6,899 nucleotides of DNA from Betaproteobacteria bacterium (GCA_011391185.1 JAABRB010000194.1:1-6899), one strand, 5' to 3'; counted from the stretch's first letter, positions 1 to 6,741 are shown. Made by a program: numbers and translations. The notes: a model not told the origin generated them from the letters alone.

Positions 1-1
1 G

Positions 2-553
2 GTGCTTGCAGTGCTGCTGCTCGGCGAACGGCTCAACGGCGGGCGGGTCATCATGCTGGTGCTGGGACTCGCCGGCATCCTGATCATCCTGCGGCCGGGC
101 TTCGCCTTCATCCATCCGGCGGCGTTGGTAATGCTTGGGGGGTCGCTCGCCTTTGCGACGACCATGATCTCGACCAAGCGGCTTACCTCGACCGACTCGC
201 CGCTCGTGGTGCTCTTCTACATGTCGGTCATCCAGCTGCCGCTCGGATTGATTCCGGCGCTGCCCGACTGGGTGACGCCGACCCTCGCGGATCTTCCCTG
301 GATCGCCGGTGTCGGCGTCGCGGGTTACAGCGCGCATTACTGCATGACCCGCGCCCTCAGGCTGGCGGACGCGACGCTCGTCGTGCCGCTCGACTTCCTG
401 AGACTGCCGCTCATCGCGCTCGTGGGCGCGGTGCTCTACGACGAGCGGATCGAGCTCGCGACGATGTTCGGCGCGGCCGTGATCTTCGCGGGCACGTACT
501 GCAGCGTCAGCCGCGAAAGCCGTCGGACGCCTGCGGTCCCGAAAACCGCCTGA
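2..553 (+). CDS. EamA/DMT-family transporter, C-terminal part (5' end outside window)
   Basis: This is the last 183 codons of an inner-membrane transporter of the drug/metabolite transporter superfamily. The reading frame is already open at the window edge, so the GTG at position 2 is an internal valine codon and the real start lies upstream. The fragment begins at the end of the first EamA repeat: a GER motif at residues 8-10, a hydrophobic helix, then RPG at 31-33. It continues through a complete second repeat of about five hydrophobic helices, with the equivalent YDER motif at 146-149 before the last helix. This two-repeat pattern is typical of the family, whose full length is usually near 300 residues with ten helices. 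The substrate cannot be read from the sequence. The short polar tail ends at TGA 551-553. A 92-base gap separates it from the next gene, so it is probably not part of the TRAP operon, although it has the same orientation. Confidence 0.9.
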   Translation: MLAVLLLGERLNGGRVIMLVLGLAGILIILRPGFAFIHPAALVMLGGSLAFATTMISTKRLTSTDSPLVVLFYMSVIQLPLGLIPALPDWVTPTLADLPWIAGVGVAGYSAHYCMTRALRLADATLVVPLDFLRLPLIALVGAVLYDERIELATMFGAAVIFAGTYCSVSRESRRTPAVPKTA

Positions 554-564
554 AACCGCACCCG

Positions 565-598
565 CCCGGCGATCGGAATCCCGATTATCGGTGCCGGG
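565..598. repeat. imperfect inverted repeat between the DMT gene and the TAXI gene
   Basis: CCCGGC at 565-570 is complementary to GCCGGG at 593-598. Inside it, ATCGG at 572-576 can pair with CCGAT at 581-585 across a four-base loop. The two stems are separated by an unpaired stretch on the 3' side, and no T-run follows, so this is not a convincing intrinsic terminator. It could be a weak RNA fold at the 3' end of the transporter mRNA or chance in GC-rich DNA. Confidence 0.25.
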
Positions 599-607
599 GA
601 GTTGGCG

Positions 608-613
608 TATGCT
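608..613 (+). promoter_or_regulatory. candidate -10 box upstream of the TAXI gene
   Basis: TATGCT matches four of six bases of the sigma-70 -10 consensus and lies 32 bases before the ATG at 646. At 17-base spacing the -35 region would be TTATCG at 585-590, a poor match. The call rests on position and on similar TANNCT boxes ahead of the DctP gene and the final gene. Confidence 0.25.
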
Positions 614-632
614 AGCCGCGTGTCGTTGACTC

Positions 633-640
633 GGAGGAGG
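633..640 (+). promoter_or_regulatory. strong ribosome binding site of the TAXI binding-protein gene
   Basis: GGAGGAGG, followed by two more G, is a near-perfect complement of the 16S rRNA 3' end. It lies five bases before the ATG at 646, which fixes that start. It is much stronger than the sites of the permease genes in this window. Confidence 0.85.
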
Positions 641-645
641 GGAAA

Positions 646-1686
646 ATGAAACACACGCAGCGTCTGATCGCCTGCGCGCTGGTCGCCGTCGGCACCGTCA
701 TGACGAGCGGCGCCGCGCTCGCGCAGGACAAGAAATTCTACAAGTTCGGCAGTTTCCCGCCCGGGACGACGCCGTTCATCGTGAACACGGGATTCGCGAA
801 TGCGGTCAACAAGTACGTGCCGGGCGTCGAGATCCAGATCTCCGCAACCGGGGCGGCATCGCAGCATCAGCTGCTCGCGAGCGAGGGCAAGATCGACTTC
901 TTCATGGGCGCGCCGTCGAGCTATTTCCTGATGTACAAGCAGATCGGCCCCTACAACAAGCTCACCGACGGTCCGGCGCGTACGCGTAATCTCGCAGTGA
1001 TCTTCTCCTATCCGCTCGGGCTGTATCACTTCGTGACTTACGCCGACTCGGGCATCAAGGAGCTCAAGGACATCAAGGACAAGCAGGTCTTTCTCGGGCC
1101 GCCGGGAGGCGTCGCGACGCGCAACACCGAGCTCCTGATCGAGGCAATGACCGGTTACAAACCCGGGCGCGATTACAAGCAGGTCAAGATGGGCTGGGCC
1201 GCCGCTCAGGCCGCTTTCCAGGATCACAAGTTCGACGTGTGGATCCCGGTCGACAACGCGCCGAGCTCGAACGTGCAGCAGATTGCACTGCAGAACAAAA
1301 TCCGGTTGCTCAGCCTGGACAAGAGCAAGTTCGATCACCCATCGGCCAAGGAATACTTCAAGCAACCCGGGCGACTGGTCAAGGATATTCCGGTAGGCAT
1401 CTACGGCAAGAACCAGGTCAATACCGAGCCGGTCGTTTCCACGGGCACGTTCGTGAGTGTTTCGACGCGCGCGGACCTGCCGACCGAGCTCGTCTACCAG
1501 ATGACCAAGGCCTACTGGACGCATATCGACGAAGCGCACGCGATGGCGCCGTGGACGAAGGACGCGATCACGCTCCAGAACGCAGTGACGTCGCTGGCCG
1601 GACAGCTGCACCCGGGAGCGGAGAAGTATTACCGCGAAGTCGGCGTCACGATCCCGGCGATCCTGAATTACGACCAGGCCAAGTAG
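646..1686 (+). CDS. TAXI-family TRAP transporter substrate-binding protein
   Basis: This 346-residue periplasmic receptor should capture a solute and pass it to a TRAP permease. Residues 1-26 form a Sec signal peptide: basic start, hydrophobic core, and an ALA cleavage site before Gln27. The mature part follows the TAXI layout: an early glycine/proline stretch (GSFPPGTTP), a ligand-loop segment TGAASQHQLLASEGKID at 68-84, a domain-crossing segment with KELKDIKDKQVFLG ending at Gly151, the loop PPGGVATRN at 152-160, and KFDVWIPVDN at 195-204. Many TAXI proteins have a GSGT-like loop and a G-rich 'DA.f..gG' segment at the last two places, so the pocket here looks somewhat divergent. Length is normal for the family. 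The start is set by the strong ribosome binding site at 633-640. The fused permease 124 bases downstream is the expected partner. Known ligands in this family include glutamate and other organic acids; the ligand here is unknown. Confidence 0.9.
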   Translation: MKHTQRLIACALVAVGTVMTSGAALAQDKKFYKFGSFPPGTTPFIVNTGFANAVNKYVPGVEIQISATGAASQHQLLASEGKIDFFMGAPSSYFLMYKQIGPYNKLTDGPARTRNLAVIFSYPLGLYHFVTYADSGIKELKDIKDKQVFLGPPGGVATRNTELLIEAMTGYKPGRDYKQVKMGWAAAQAAFQDHKFDVWIPVDNAPSSNVQQIALQNKIRLLSLDKSKFDHPSAKEYFKQPGRLVKDIPVGIYGKNQVNTEPVVSTGTFVSVSTRADLPTELVYQMTKAYWTHIDEAHAMAPWTKDAITLQNAVTSLAGQLHPGAEKYYREVGVTIPAILNYDQAK

Positions 1687-1693
1687 CCGCGCG

Positions 1694-1739
1694 CCGAAAG
1701 ATCGGATTTTCTTGCGCCGGGTGCGAGCCGAATGATCGG
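1694..1739. repeat. short direct repeat in the TAXI-permease gap
   Basis: CCGAAAGATCGG at 1694-1705 recurs as CCGAATGATCGG at 1728-1739, with 11 of 12 bases identical and starts 34 bases apart. It sits just after the binding-protein stop codon. It may be a paired protein-binding site or chance. No function is assigned. Confidence 0.3.
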
Positions 1740-1748
1740 GCGTCCCGA
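1736..1748 (+). repeat. small hairpin between binding-protein and permease genes
   Basis: TCGGG (1736-1740) and CCCGA (1744-1748) pair perfectly around a three-base loop, CGT. No T-run follows, so transcription would probably not stop here. In the 124-base gap 1687-1810 such a fold could protect the 3' end of the upstream binding-protein message. The rest of the gap shows no gene and no clear promoter. Confidence 0.35.
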
Positions 1749-1810
1749 CATGTCCCGCGCGAATCGTACGACGCGGCACCCGTTTCCGCACCGCCCGCAC
1801 GCCTGACACC

Positions 1811-3703
1811 GTGATCGCCCGGCTCGAGAAAGCCTGTCGCGGGGGCAGCCATGCGGTGTCGCTCGTCATGGCGGCGCTCGCCATCTACGTCACGGGCATC
1901 GCGCTCGTCGACGAAGGCATGTTGCGGATCGGGGCGGTCGGGCTCGGTGGCATCGTCATGATCCTGAGCGAGCCGCTCGCCATTCGGCACGGGGACGGCA
2001 GGCCGTGGCTTCGCAACCTCCTGTGGTTGGTCGATGCGCTCCTCTTCGTGGCATTCGTGTTCAGCGTCGGCTGGTTCCTGCGCACCTACGAATTGCTCTG
2101 GGAGGGGCTGTACATCCTTCCGGAATCGGACCTCTACATCGCGCTTGCCGGGATCATCGTGGTCATCGAGCTGACCCGGCGCGCCTTCGGGCCGATCCTC
2201 GCCGGCCTGTGCGCCCTGATGCTCGTCTACGGGATATTCGGTGCACGACTGCCGTGGTTCTTCGCGCACGCCGGCTTTTCTTTCGAGGAGACGATGCGCG
2301 CCGTGTGGTACAGCTTCGACGGCGTGTTCGGCTTTCCGGTCGGCATCATCGCGTCGATCGTCGTCATCTTCGTGGTCTTCGGCGCGCTGCTCGAGGGCAC
2401 CGGGGCAGGCACGATCCTGATCAAAATGGCGACCGCCGCGACCGTGAGGATCCGCGGCGGTCCGGCCCATGCCGCAGTCCTGGCAAGCGCGCTTTTCGGA
2501 ACCATTTCGGGCAGCCCGATCGCCAACGTCGTCGGCACGGGCGTGTTCACGATTCCGCTCATCAAGCGGCAGGGCTTCACTGCCGCCTTCGCGGGCGCAG
2601 TCGAGGCGGCCGCCTCGAGCGCCGGACAGTTCACGCCGCCGATCATGGCGGCGGTCGCGTTCGTCATGGCCGAGCTCGTCGGCGTGCCCTACCTCACCGT
2701 GGCGGCGGCGGCGGCATTGCCTGCGCTCTTCTATTACCTGTGCCTGTTCGTTTCCGTCTATACCGAATCCGTGCGGCTCGGCATCGGCCTGGTACCGGAG
2801 GCCGATCGCCCGACGATCACCCGCGACGATTGGCTTCAGTCGCTGCGCTTCATCGTTCCGGTCGTCGCCGTCCTCGCAGTGATGCTCGCCGGGCGCTCCG
2901 CTGCCGCGGCGGGCTTCTGGGCACTCATCGCCGCGGTCGTGGTCGGGCTCGCGCTGGATGCGGGCCTGCGCCGCAATCCGATGCCGATCGTGCGCGCGCT
3001 CGCGCGCGGCGGGCGCCAGTGCGGCCAGATCATCGTTGCCGTGGCCGCGATCGGGATCGTGATCGCCATCATCAACATGACGGGGGTCGGCCTGCGCTTC
3101 GCGGTGCTGCTCGTCGATCTCGCGCAGGATTCGCTCTTCCTGGGCCTGATCGTCGCGATGGCTGCCTGCCTGGTGCTCGGAATGGGCCTTCCCACCCTGC
3201 CGGCCTATCTGATCATCGTCCTGATTCTCGGGCCGGCGATCGCCAAGGTTGGCGTACCGCTCCTCATCGTCCACCTCTTCGTCCTCTACTACGGGGTACT
3301 CTCCAACATCACTCCGCCCGTGGCTCTGGCGGCCTTTGCCGCAGCGCCGATCGCGGGGGCGAACCCGCTCGCTACGAGCGTTCAGGCAGTCCGGATCGCC
3401 GCGATCGGGTTCATGATTCCGTTCGTGTTCGTCTACAACCCGTCACTCGTGCTGGTGCTTGGCGTGGACTGGCTCCCGTTCCTCGGTGCGCTCGTGCGGC
3501 TGACCCTCTCGATCTGGCTGGTCGCAACCGGGACGAGCGGCGTCGGCCCGCACCGGCTCGGCATCGCCGAGCGCATCGTGCGGGTCGCAGCCGGCATCGC
3601 TATGCTCACGCCCTACGCGACCGTGCAGGTGACTGCGGTCGTCATCGGCGGCGGGCTCGTGCTGGCGGGGTTTCTGCGGCACCGCCGCACCGCTACGGCA
3701 TGA
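1811..3703 (+). CDS. TRAP transporter fused permease (DctQ-like + DctM-like), TAXI type
   Basis: This 630-residue inner-membrane protein combines the small and large TRAP permease parts in one chain, the usual partner of a TAXI receptor. It should move the receptor's solute inward using an ion gradient. Hydrophobic helices occur along nearly the whole length. The first ~110 residues are the small-subunit-like part. The DctM-like core has GSPIANVVGTG from 234, GQFTPPIM at 272-279, GMGLPTLPAY at 457-466 and NITPPVALAAFAA at 499-511. These two related halves are the family's paired ion/substrate-site regions. The last ~90 residues add further hydrophobic segments and a basic tail, as is common in fused TAXI permeases. 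The frame opens with GTG at 1811, where no ribosome binding site is visible. An in-frame ATG at 1868 would remove 19 residues, including part of the amphipathic N-terminus, so 1811 is preferred but not certain. Confidence 0.92.
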   Translation: MIARLEKACRGGSHAVSLVMAALAIYVTGIALVDEGMLRIGAVGLGGIVMILSEPLAIRHGDGRPWLRNLLWLVDALLFVAFVFSVGWFLRTYELLWEGLYILPESDLYIALAGIIVVIELTRRAFGPILAGLCALMLVYGIFGARLPWFFAHAGFSFEETMRAVWYSFDGVFGFPVGIIASIVVIFVVFGALLEGTGAGTILIKMATAATVRIRGGPAHAAVLASALFGTISGSPIANVVGTGVFTIPLIKRQGFTAAFAGAVEAAASSAGQFTPPIMAAVAFVMAELVGVPYLTVAAAAALPALFYYLCLFVSVYTESVRLGIGLVPEADRPTITRDDWLQSLRFIVPVVAVLAVMLAGRSAAAAGFWALIAAVVVGLALDAGLRRNPMPIVRALARGGRQCGQIIVAVAAIGIVIAIINMTGVGLRFAVLLVDLAQDSLFLGLIVAMAACLVLGMGLPTLPAYLIIVLILGPAIAKVGVPLLIVHLFVLYYGVLSNITPPVALAAFAAAPIAGANPLATSVQAVRIAAIGFMIPFVFVYNPSLVLVLGVDWLPFLGALVRLTLSIWLVATGTSGVGPHRLGIAERIVRVAAGIAMLTPYATVQVTAVVIGGGLVLAGFLRHRRTATA

Positions 3704-3728
3704 TGCTGCGGCGACGCATGCCACGCGT

Positions 3729-3734
3729 TACACT
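3729..3734 (+). promoter_or_regulatory. candidate -10 box upstream of the DctP gene
   Basis: TACACT lies 72 bases before the ATG at 3807, inside the 103-base gap after the fused permease. No good -35 sequence is seen 16-18 bases upstream. If used, transcription would begin near 3741 and the message would open with the hairpin at 3745-3777. Confidence 0.25.
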
Positions 3735-3744
3735 GCGCACATAA

Positions 3745-3777
3745 CGATAGAAGAGCATATCTTTTGAGTGCCTATCG
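3745..3777 (+). promoter_or_regulatory. possible leader hairpin ahead of the DctP gene
   Basis: CGATAG (3745-3750) pairs perfectly with CTATCG (3772-3777). Directly inside, AAGAG (3751-3755) can pair as RNA with CTTTT (3761-3765), including one G-U pair, around the loop CATAT. The 3' arm carries a six-base bulge (3766-3771). The structure ends 16 bases before the ribosome binding site. It might affect message stability, or CGATAG/CTATCG might be a dyad operator. Both readings are inference. Confidence 0.35.
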
Positions 3778-3793
3778 GTTCGGTTTCTCACCT

Positions 3794-3801
3794 GGAGGAG
3801 G
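3794..3801 (+). promoter_or_regulatory. strong ribosome binding site of the DctP gene
   Basis: GGAGGAGG lies five bases before the ATG at 3807. It decides the start: the same frame is open from a GTG at 3768, but the extra 13 residues would precede the signal peptide and that GTG has no binding site. Confidence 0.88.
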
Positions 3802-3806
3802 TTGAC

Positions 3807-4811
3807 ATGACAATGCAACGCATCCGCGGCGCCGCGCTTTCGAGGCTTGCGACCGTCGCTGTTTCGGCTCTGGCAATCGCCGCGATGGGCGCCGTCGGCC
3901 CCGCGCTCGCGCAAGAGACGACGCTCAGCGCCGTGAACTTCGTGCCGAACAACAACTCGTTCGGCCGGCCGTTCGCCAAGTGGGCGGAAGAGGTCAACGC
4001 GAAGGGCAAGGGACTCATCCAGATCGATATCCGGCCGGCAGGGTCGATCTCCCCCTTCCAGATGGGCAACGCCGTCAAGACGGGCGTCGTCGACATGGCC
4101 AATCTGCCGCCGACCTTCTACCAGAACCTGCTGCCGATCGGCGACTCGATCAAGCTCATGACCAAATTGCCGGCCGAGCAACGCGCCAACGGCGCCTGGG
4201 CATTTTTCAACGAACTGCACGTCCAGTATGTCAACGCCTATTACCTCACCACCTGGGGCTACGGCGTGCCGTTTCACCTCTATCTGACGAAGAAGATCGA
4301 CAAGCCCGATCTGAAGGGCCTGAAGATCCGCGTGACGCCCGTGTACCGCGCGTTTTTCAGGGCGCTCGGCGCGGAGGTGATCCAGACGCCGCCGGCGGAC
4401 GTCTACACGGCGCTCGAGCGCGGCACGATCGACGGCTACGGCTGGCCGGTGTGGGACATCAAGACCTTCGGCTGGGACAAGGTGACCAAGTATCGCGTCG
4501 AGCCGGGCTTCTACCAGACTGCCTCGGCGATCATCATCAATTTCGACAAGTGGAAGTCGCTCACGAAAGCGCAGCAGGATTTCCTGAACGTGGAAGGGCG
4601 GCGCCTGGAGATGGAGGTCACGCGCGACGCAGAGAAGGAGAACGAACGCTACCGCAAGGAGCAGGCGGACGCAGGCGTGCAGGTCATCCGGTTCGAAGGT
4701 GATGTCGCGAATCAGTTCCTGAAGATTTCGCGCGATGCGGCATGGGAGGAGGCGTACAAGCTCGATCCGGTGAACGCACCGAAGCTGCGCAAGCTCATCG
4801 CGGACGATTAA
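3807..4811 (+). CDS. DctP-family TRAP transporter substrate-binding protein
   Basis: This 334-residue periplasmic receptor belongs to a conventional three-part TRAP transporter. Residues 1-35 form a signal peptide with several arginines, a hydrophobic core and an ALA cleavage site before Gln36. The mature protein shows DctP landmarks: an early AVNFVPNNNSFGRPFAKWAE segment, then GLKIRVTP with Arg175. This position matches the family's conserved arginine, which binds the ligand carboxylate. Next comes VYTALERGTIDGYGWPVW at 199-216, the family signature. The charged helical C-terminal region contains a TRDAEKENERYRKEQADAGV segment. The arginine suggests a carboxylate ligand, but the exact acid is not readable; an extra tryptophan-rich patch (GWPVW) follows the signature. 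The small and large permease genes follow 34 and 556 bases after its stop, so the three form one operon. The length fits the family. It shares no obvious similarity with the TAXI receptor upstream beyond the role and the ALAQ signal-peptide end. Confidence 0.93.
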   Translation: MTMQRIRGAALSRLATVAVSALAIAAMGAVGPALAQETTLSAVNFVPNNNSFGRPFAKWAEEVNAKGKGLIQIDIRPAGSISPFQMGNAVKTGVVDMANLPPTFYQNLLPIGDSIKLMTKLPAEQRANGAWAFFNELHVQYVNAYYLTTWGYGVPFHLYLTKKIDKPDLKGLKIRVTPVYRAFFRALGAEVIQTPPADVYTALERGTIDGYGWPVWDIKTFGWDKVTKYRVEPGFYQTASAIIINFDKWKSLTKAQQDFLNVEGRRLEMEVTRDAEKENERYRKEQADAGVQVIRFEGDVANQFLKISRDAAWEEAYKLDPVNAPKLRKLIADD

Positions 4812-4845
4812 TTCCTCCGGCGCCACGCGGCGGTCCGAGGCCGTG

Positions 4846-5364
4846 ATGAGGGCGCTCGCCCGCCTCCACGAGCGCCTGCTCGCCGCCTGCGGCGTGGCGG
4901 CGGCGCTCAGCATTGCGTTCATCGCAGTCGGCGTCAGCCTCGACGTCGTCATGCGCAATGCCGGCATCGGGGGAATCTCCTGGATGCTGGAGGCCAGCGA
5001 ATACGGGCTCTTCATCGGGACCTTTCTCGGCGCGCCCTGGGCGCTGCGGCTCGGCGCGCACGTGCGGGTTGATGTCCTGATCGACGGCCTCCCGCCGCGC
5101 GCTCGCCGGGCGGCGGATCTTTTCGCCGACGTGATCGGGCTCGCCGTCTCCGCGGTGATCCTTCACTACTCGGTGCGCGTGGCCGCGGCCGCCTATCACC
5201 ACGGCGCGCGCATGATCAAGGACCTGATCTTCCCCGAGTGGTACCTCTATGCGCTGATCGCGTTCTCGGCGATGCTCCTGTGCATCGAGTTCGTACGCAG
5301 GATCGCGATCCTGGTTCGCAACCCCGAACTCTCCGGTGCGGGGGCGGCCAAGGCCGATCTGTAG
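4846..5364 (+). CDS. TRAP transporter small permease (DctQ family)
   Basis: This 172-residue inner-membrane protein is the small subunit of the TRAP permease. With DctM it receives the solute from the DctP receptor. Four hydrophobic segments are seen, at about residues 15-34, 46-68, 88-112 and 127-150, which is the normal DctQ topology. Family landmarks are DVVMRN at 33-38, a Trp/Glu pair in WMLEASEY at 46-53, and the segment GAHVRVDVL at 70-78 after the second helix, followed by a basic loop. The start is taken as ATG 4846, five bases after a GAGG (4837-4840). An in-frame GTG directly before it at 4843 would add one residue. The gene begins 34 bases after the DctP stop and ends three bases before the DctM start. 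It fits one transcription unit with translation coupled to the next gene. Confidence 0.92.
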   Translation: MRALARLHERLLAACGVAAALSIAFIAVGVSLDVVMRNAGIGGISWMLEASEYGLFIGTFLGAPWALRLGAHVRVDVLIDGLPPRARRAADLFADVIGLAVSAVILHYSVRVAAAAYHHGARMIKDLIFPEWYLYALIAFSAMLLCIEFVRRIAILVRNPELSGAGAAKADL

Positions 5365-5367
5365 ACG

Positions 5368-6681
5368 ATGGAGTGGTACGCGACGCTCGGGCTGCTGCTC
5401 GGCTCCCTGGTCGTCCTCCTGATGCTGGGGGTCCCGGTCGTGTTCGCGTTTTTCGCCGTCAACATCGGCGGCGCGCTGCTTTTTCTCGGTGGCCAGCCCG
5501 GGCTGCTGCAGCTGGTTCGCAATGCCTACGACGCGGTCACCACCTTCGCCCTGGTCCCGATCCCGCTGTTCCTGCTGATGGGCGAGCTGATGTTCCACAC
5601 CGGCCTGGCGGGCCGCGCCATCGATGCCGTGGACAAGCTCTTTTCGCGCGTACCGGGACGGCTGAGCCTGATCGCGGTGGCGAGCGGGACGATTTTCGCC
5701 GCACTCTCCGGCTCGTCGCTGGCGAATACCGCGATCCTCGGCAGCACCCTGATGCCCGAGATGCGCCGCCGCGGCTACGACCCGCTGATTGCCATGGGCC
5801 CGATCCTCGGCACCGGCGGCATCGCGATTCTGATCCCGCCATCGGCGCTGGCGGTACTGCTGGCGAGCCTCGGCGCCATTTCCGTGGCCGACCTGCTGAT
5901 AGCGGGGATCATTCCCGGGCTGTTGATGGCGGTCTTGTTCTTCGTCTACGTGGTCGTGCGCTGCACGCTCAACCCCGGGCTCGCACCGGCCTACGACGTC
6001 GCGACACTCAGCTGGCGCGAGCGGCTGATGCCCTTCGTCAAGCACGTGCTGCCGCTATTCGGGATTTTCGTGCTGGTGGTGGGGAGCATCCTCACCGGAG
6101 CGGCCACGCCCACCGAATCGGCAGCGCTTGGCTCGGTCGGCACGCTGATCTCGGCCGCGGCCTATCGCTCGCTCGGGCTGGCGGCGTTGCGCATCTCGCT
6201 GCGCGAGACCGCCAAGATTTCGGTGATGATCCTGTTCATCATCGCCGCGTCGATCACTTTCTCGCAGATCCTCGCCTTCTCCGGCGCGACCGACGGACTG
6301 CTCGTGATCGTGCGTGACGCCAAGCTCGCGCCGTTCGCGGTGGTGATCGCCATGCTCGCCATCCTGCTCTTCCTCGGCGCCTTCATGGATCAGCTCAGCA
6401 TGATGATGATCACGCTGCCGTTCTACATGCCCCTCGTGAAAGTTGCCGGCATCGATCCCGTCTGGTTCGGGGTGCTGATGCTGATCCTGCTGGAGATCGG
6501 CTTCACTACCCCGCCCTTCGGATTGCTGCTCTTCGTGATGAAAGGCGTGGCGCCGCCCGAGACCACCATGAGTCAGATCTACCTGGCGGCGGCGCCGTTC
6601 ATCGCGCTGATGATTGTCACCGTCGCGCTCGTGATGGCCTTCCCGCCGCTTGCGACGTGGCTGCCGGGTTCGCTGCGCTAG
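5368..6681 (+). CDS. TRAP transporter large permease (DctM family)
   Basis: This 437-residue inner-membrane protein is the ion-coupled transport subunit of the second TRAP system. The sequence is hydrophobic throughout, consistent with the family's eleven to twelve helices plus two re-entrant hairpins. First-half landmarks are GSSLANTAILG at 115-125, followed by MPEMRRRGYDP and ILIPPSALAVLLA from 154. Second-half landmarks are LGAFMDQLSMMM at 336-347 and the PP-containing segment GFTTPPFGLLLF from 378, then KGVAPPETTM. These paired motifs line the sodium and substrate sites in characterised family members. Length is typical. The ATG lies three bases after the DctQ stop, with only a weak AAGG far upstream, so translation probably depends on ribosomes finishing DctQ. 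The motifs resemble those of the fused permease in this window but clearly belong to another subfamily. Confidence 0.94.
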   Translation: MEWYATLGLLLGSLVVLLMLGVPVVFAFFAVNIGGALLFLGGQPGLLQLVRNAYDAVTTFALVPIPLFLLMGELMFHTGLAGRAIDAVDKLFSRVPGRLSLIAVASGTIFAALSGSSLANTAILGSTLMPEMRRRGYDPLIAMGPILGTGGIAILIPPSALAVLLASLGAISVADLLIAGIIPGLLMAVLFFVYVVVRCTLNPGLAPAYDVATLSWRERLMPFVKHVLPLFGIFVLVVGSILTGAATPTESAALGSVGTLISAAAYRSLGLAALRISLRETAKISVMILFIIAASITFSQILAFSGATDGLLVIVRDAKLAPFAVVIAMLAILLFLGAFMDQLSMMMITLPFYMPLVKVAGIDPVWFGVLMLILLEIGFTTPPFGLLLFVMKGVAPPETTMSQIYLAAAPFIALMIVTVALVMAFPPLATWLPGSLR

Positions 6682-6704
6682 CGCCTTCCGGGAGCCGCGC
6701 GTGA

Positions 6705-6710
6705 TAGCCT
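6705..6710 (+). promoter_or_regulatory. candidate extended -10 box upstream of the last gene
   Basis: TAGCCT is preceded by TG and one base (TGATAGCCT at 6702-6710), an extended -10 arrangement. It lies 31 bases before the ATG at 6742. No -35 match is evident. A short hairpin, CTGCC/GGCAG at 6712-6722 with a one-base loop, follows at once. The gene may instead be read through from the TRAP operon, since the gap is only 60 bases. Confidence 0.22.
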
Positions 6711-6741
6711 GCTGCCGGGCAGTCGGCGGAGAGCGGCCACG

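Noticed and set aside
436..3274. Long open frames on the minus strand (436-1884 and 1646-3274) opposite the DMT, TAXI and fused permease genes.
   Set aside because: Their translations are rich in Arg, Asp, His and Glu with no family signature, which is typical of the antisense of GC-rich membrane-protein genes. The + strand genes are clear family members.
1239..3744. Alternative + strand frames at 1239-1814 and 2005-3744.
   Set aside because: They are Arg/Ala/Gly/Pro-rich out-of-frame readings of the TAXI and fused permease genes and lack their own ribosome binding sites.
3768..3806. GTG at 3768 as the start of the DctP protein.
   Set aside because: It adds 13 residues before a complete signal peptide and has no ribosome binding site, while ATG 3807 has an ideal one.
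3980..6317. Alternative + strand frames at 3980-4702 and 5238-6317.
   Set aside because: They are frame shadows of the DctP and DctM genes, Arg- and Gly-rich with no domain.
6675..6684. Perfect 10-base palindrome GCGCTAGCGC across the DctM stop codon as a terminator.
   Set aside because: With no loop it cannot form a useful RNA hairpin, no T-run follows, and part of it is constrained as coding sequence.
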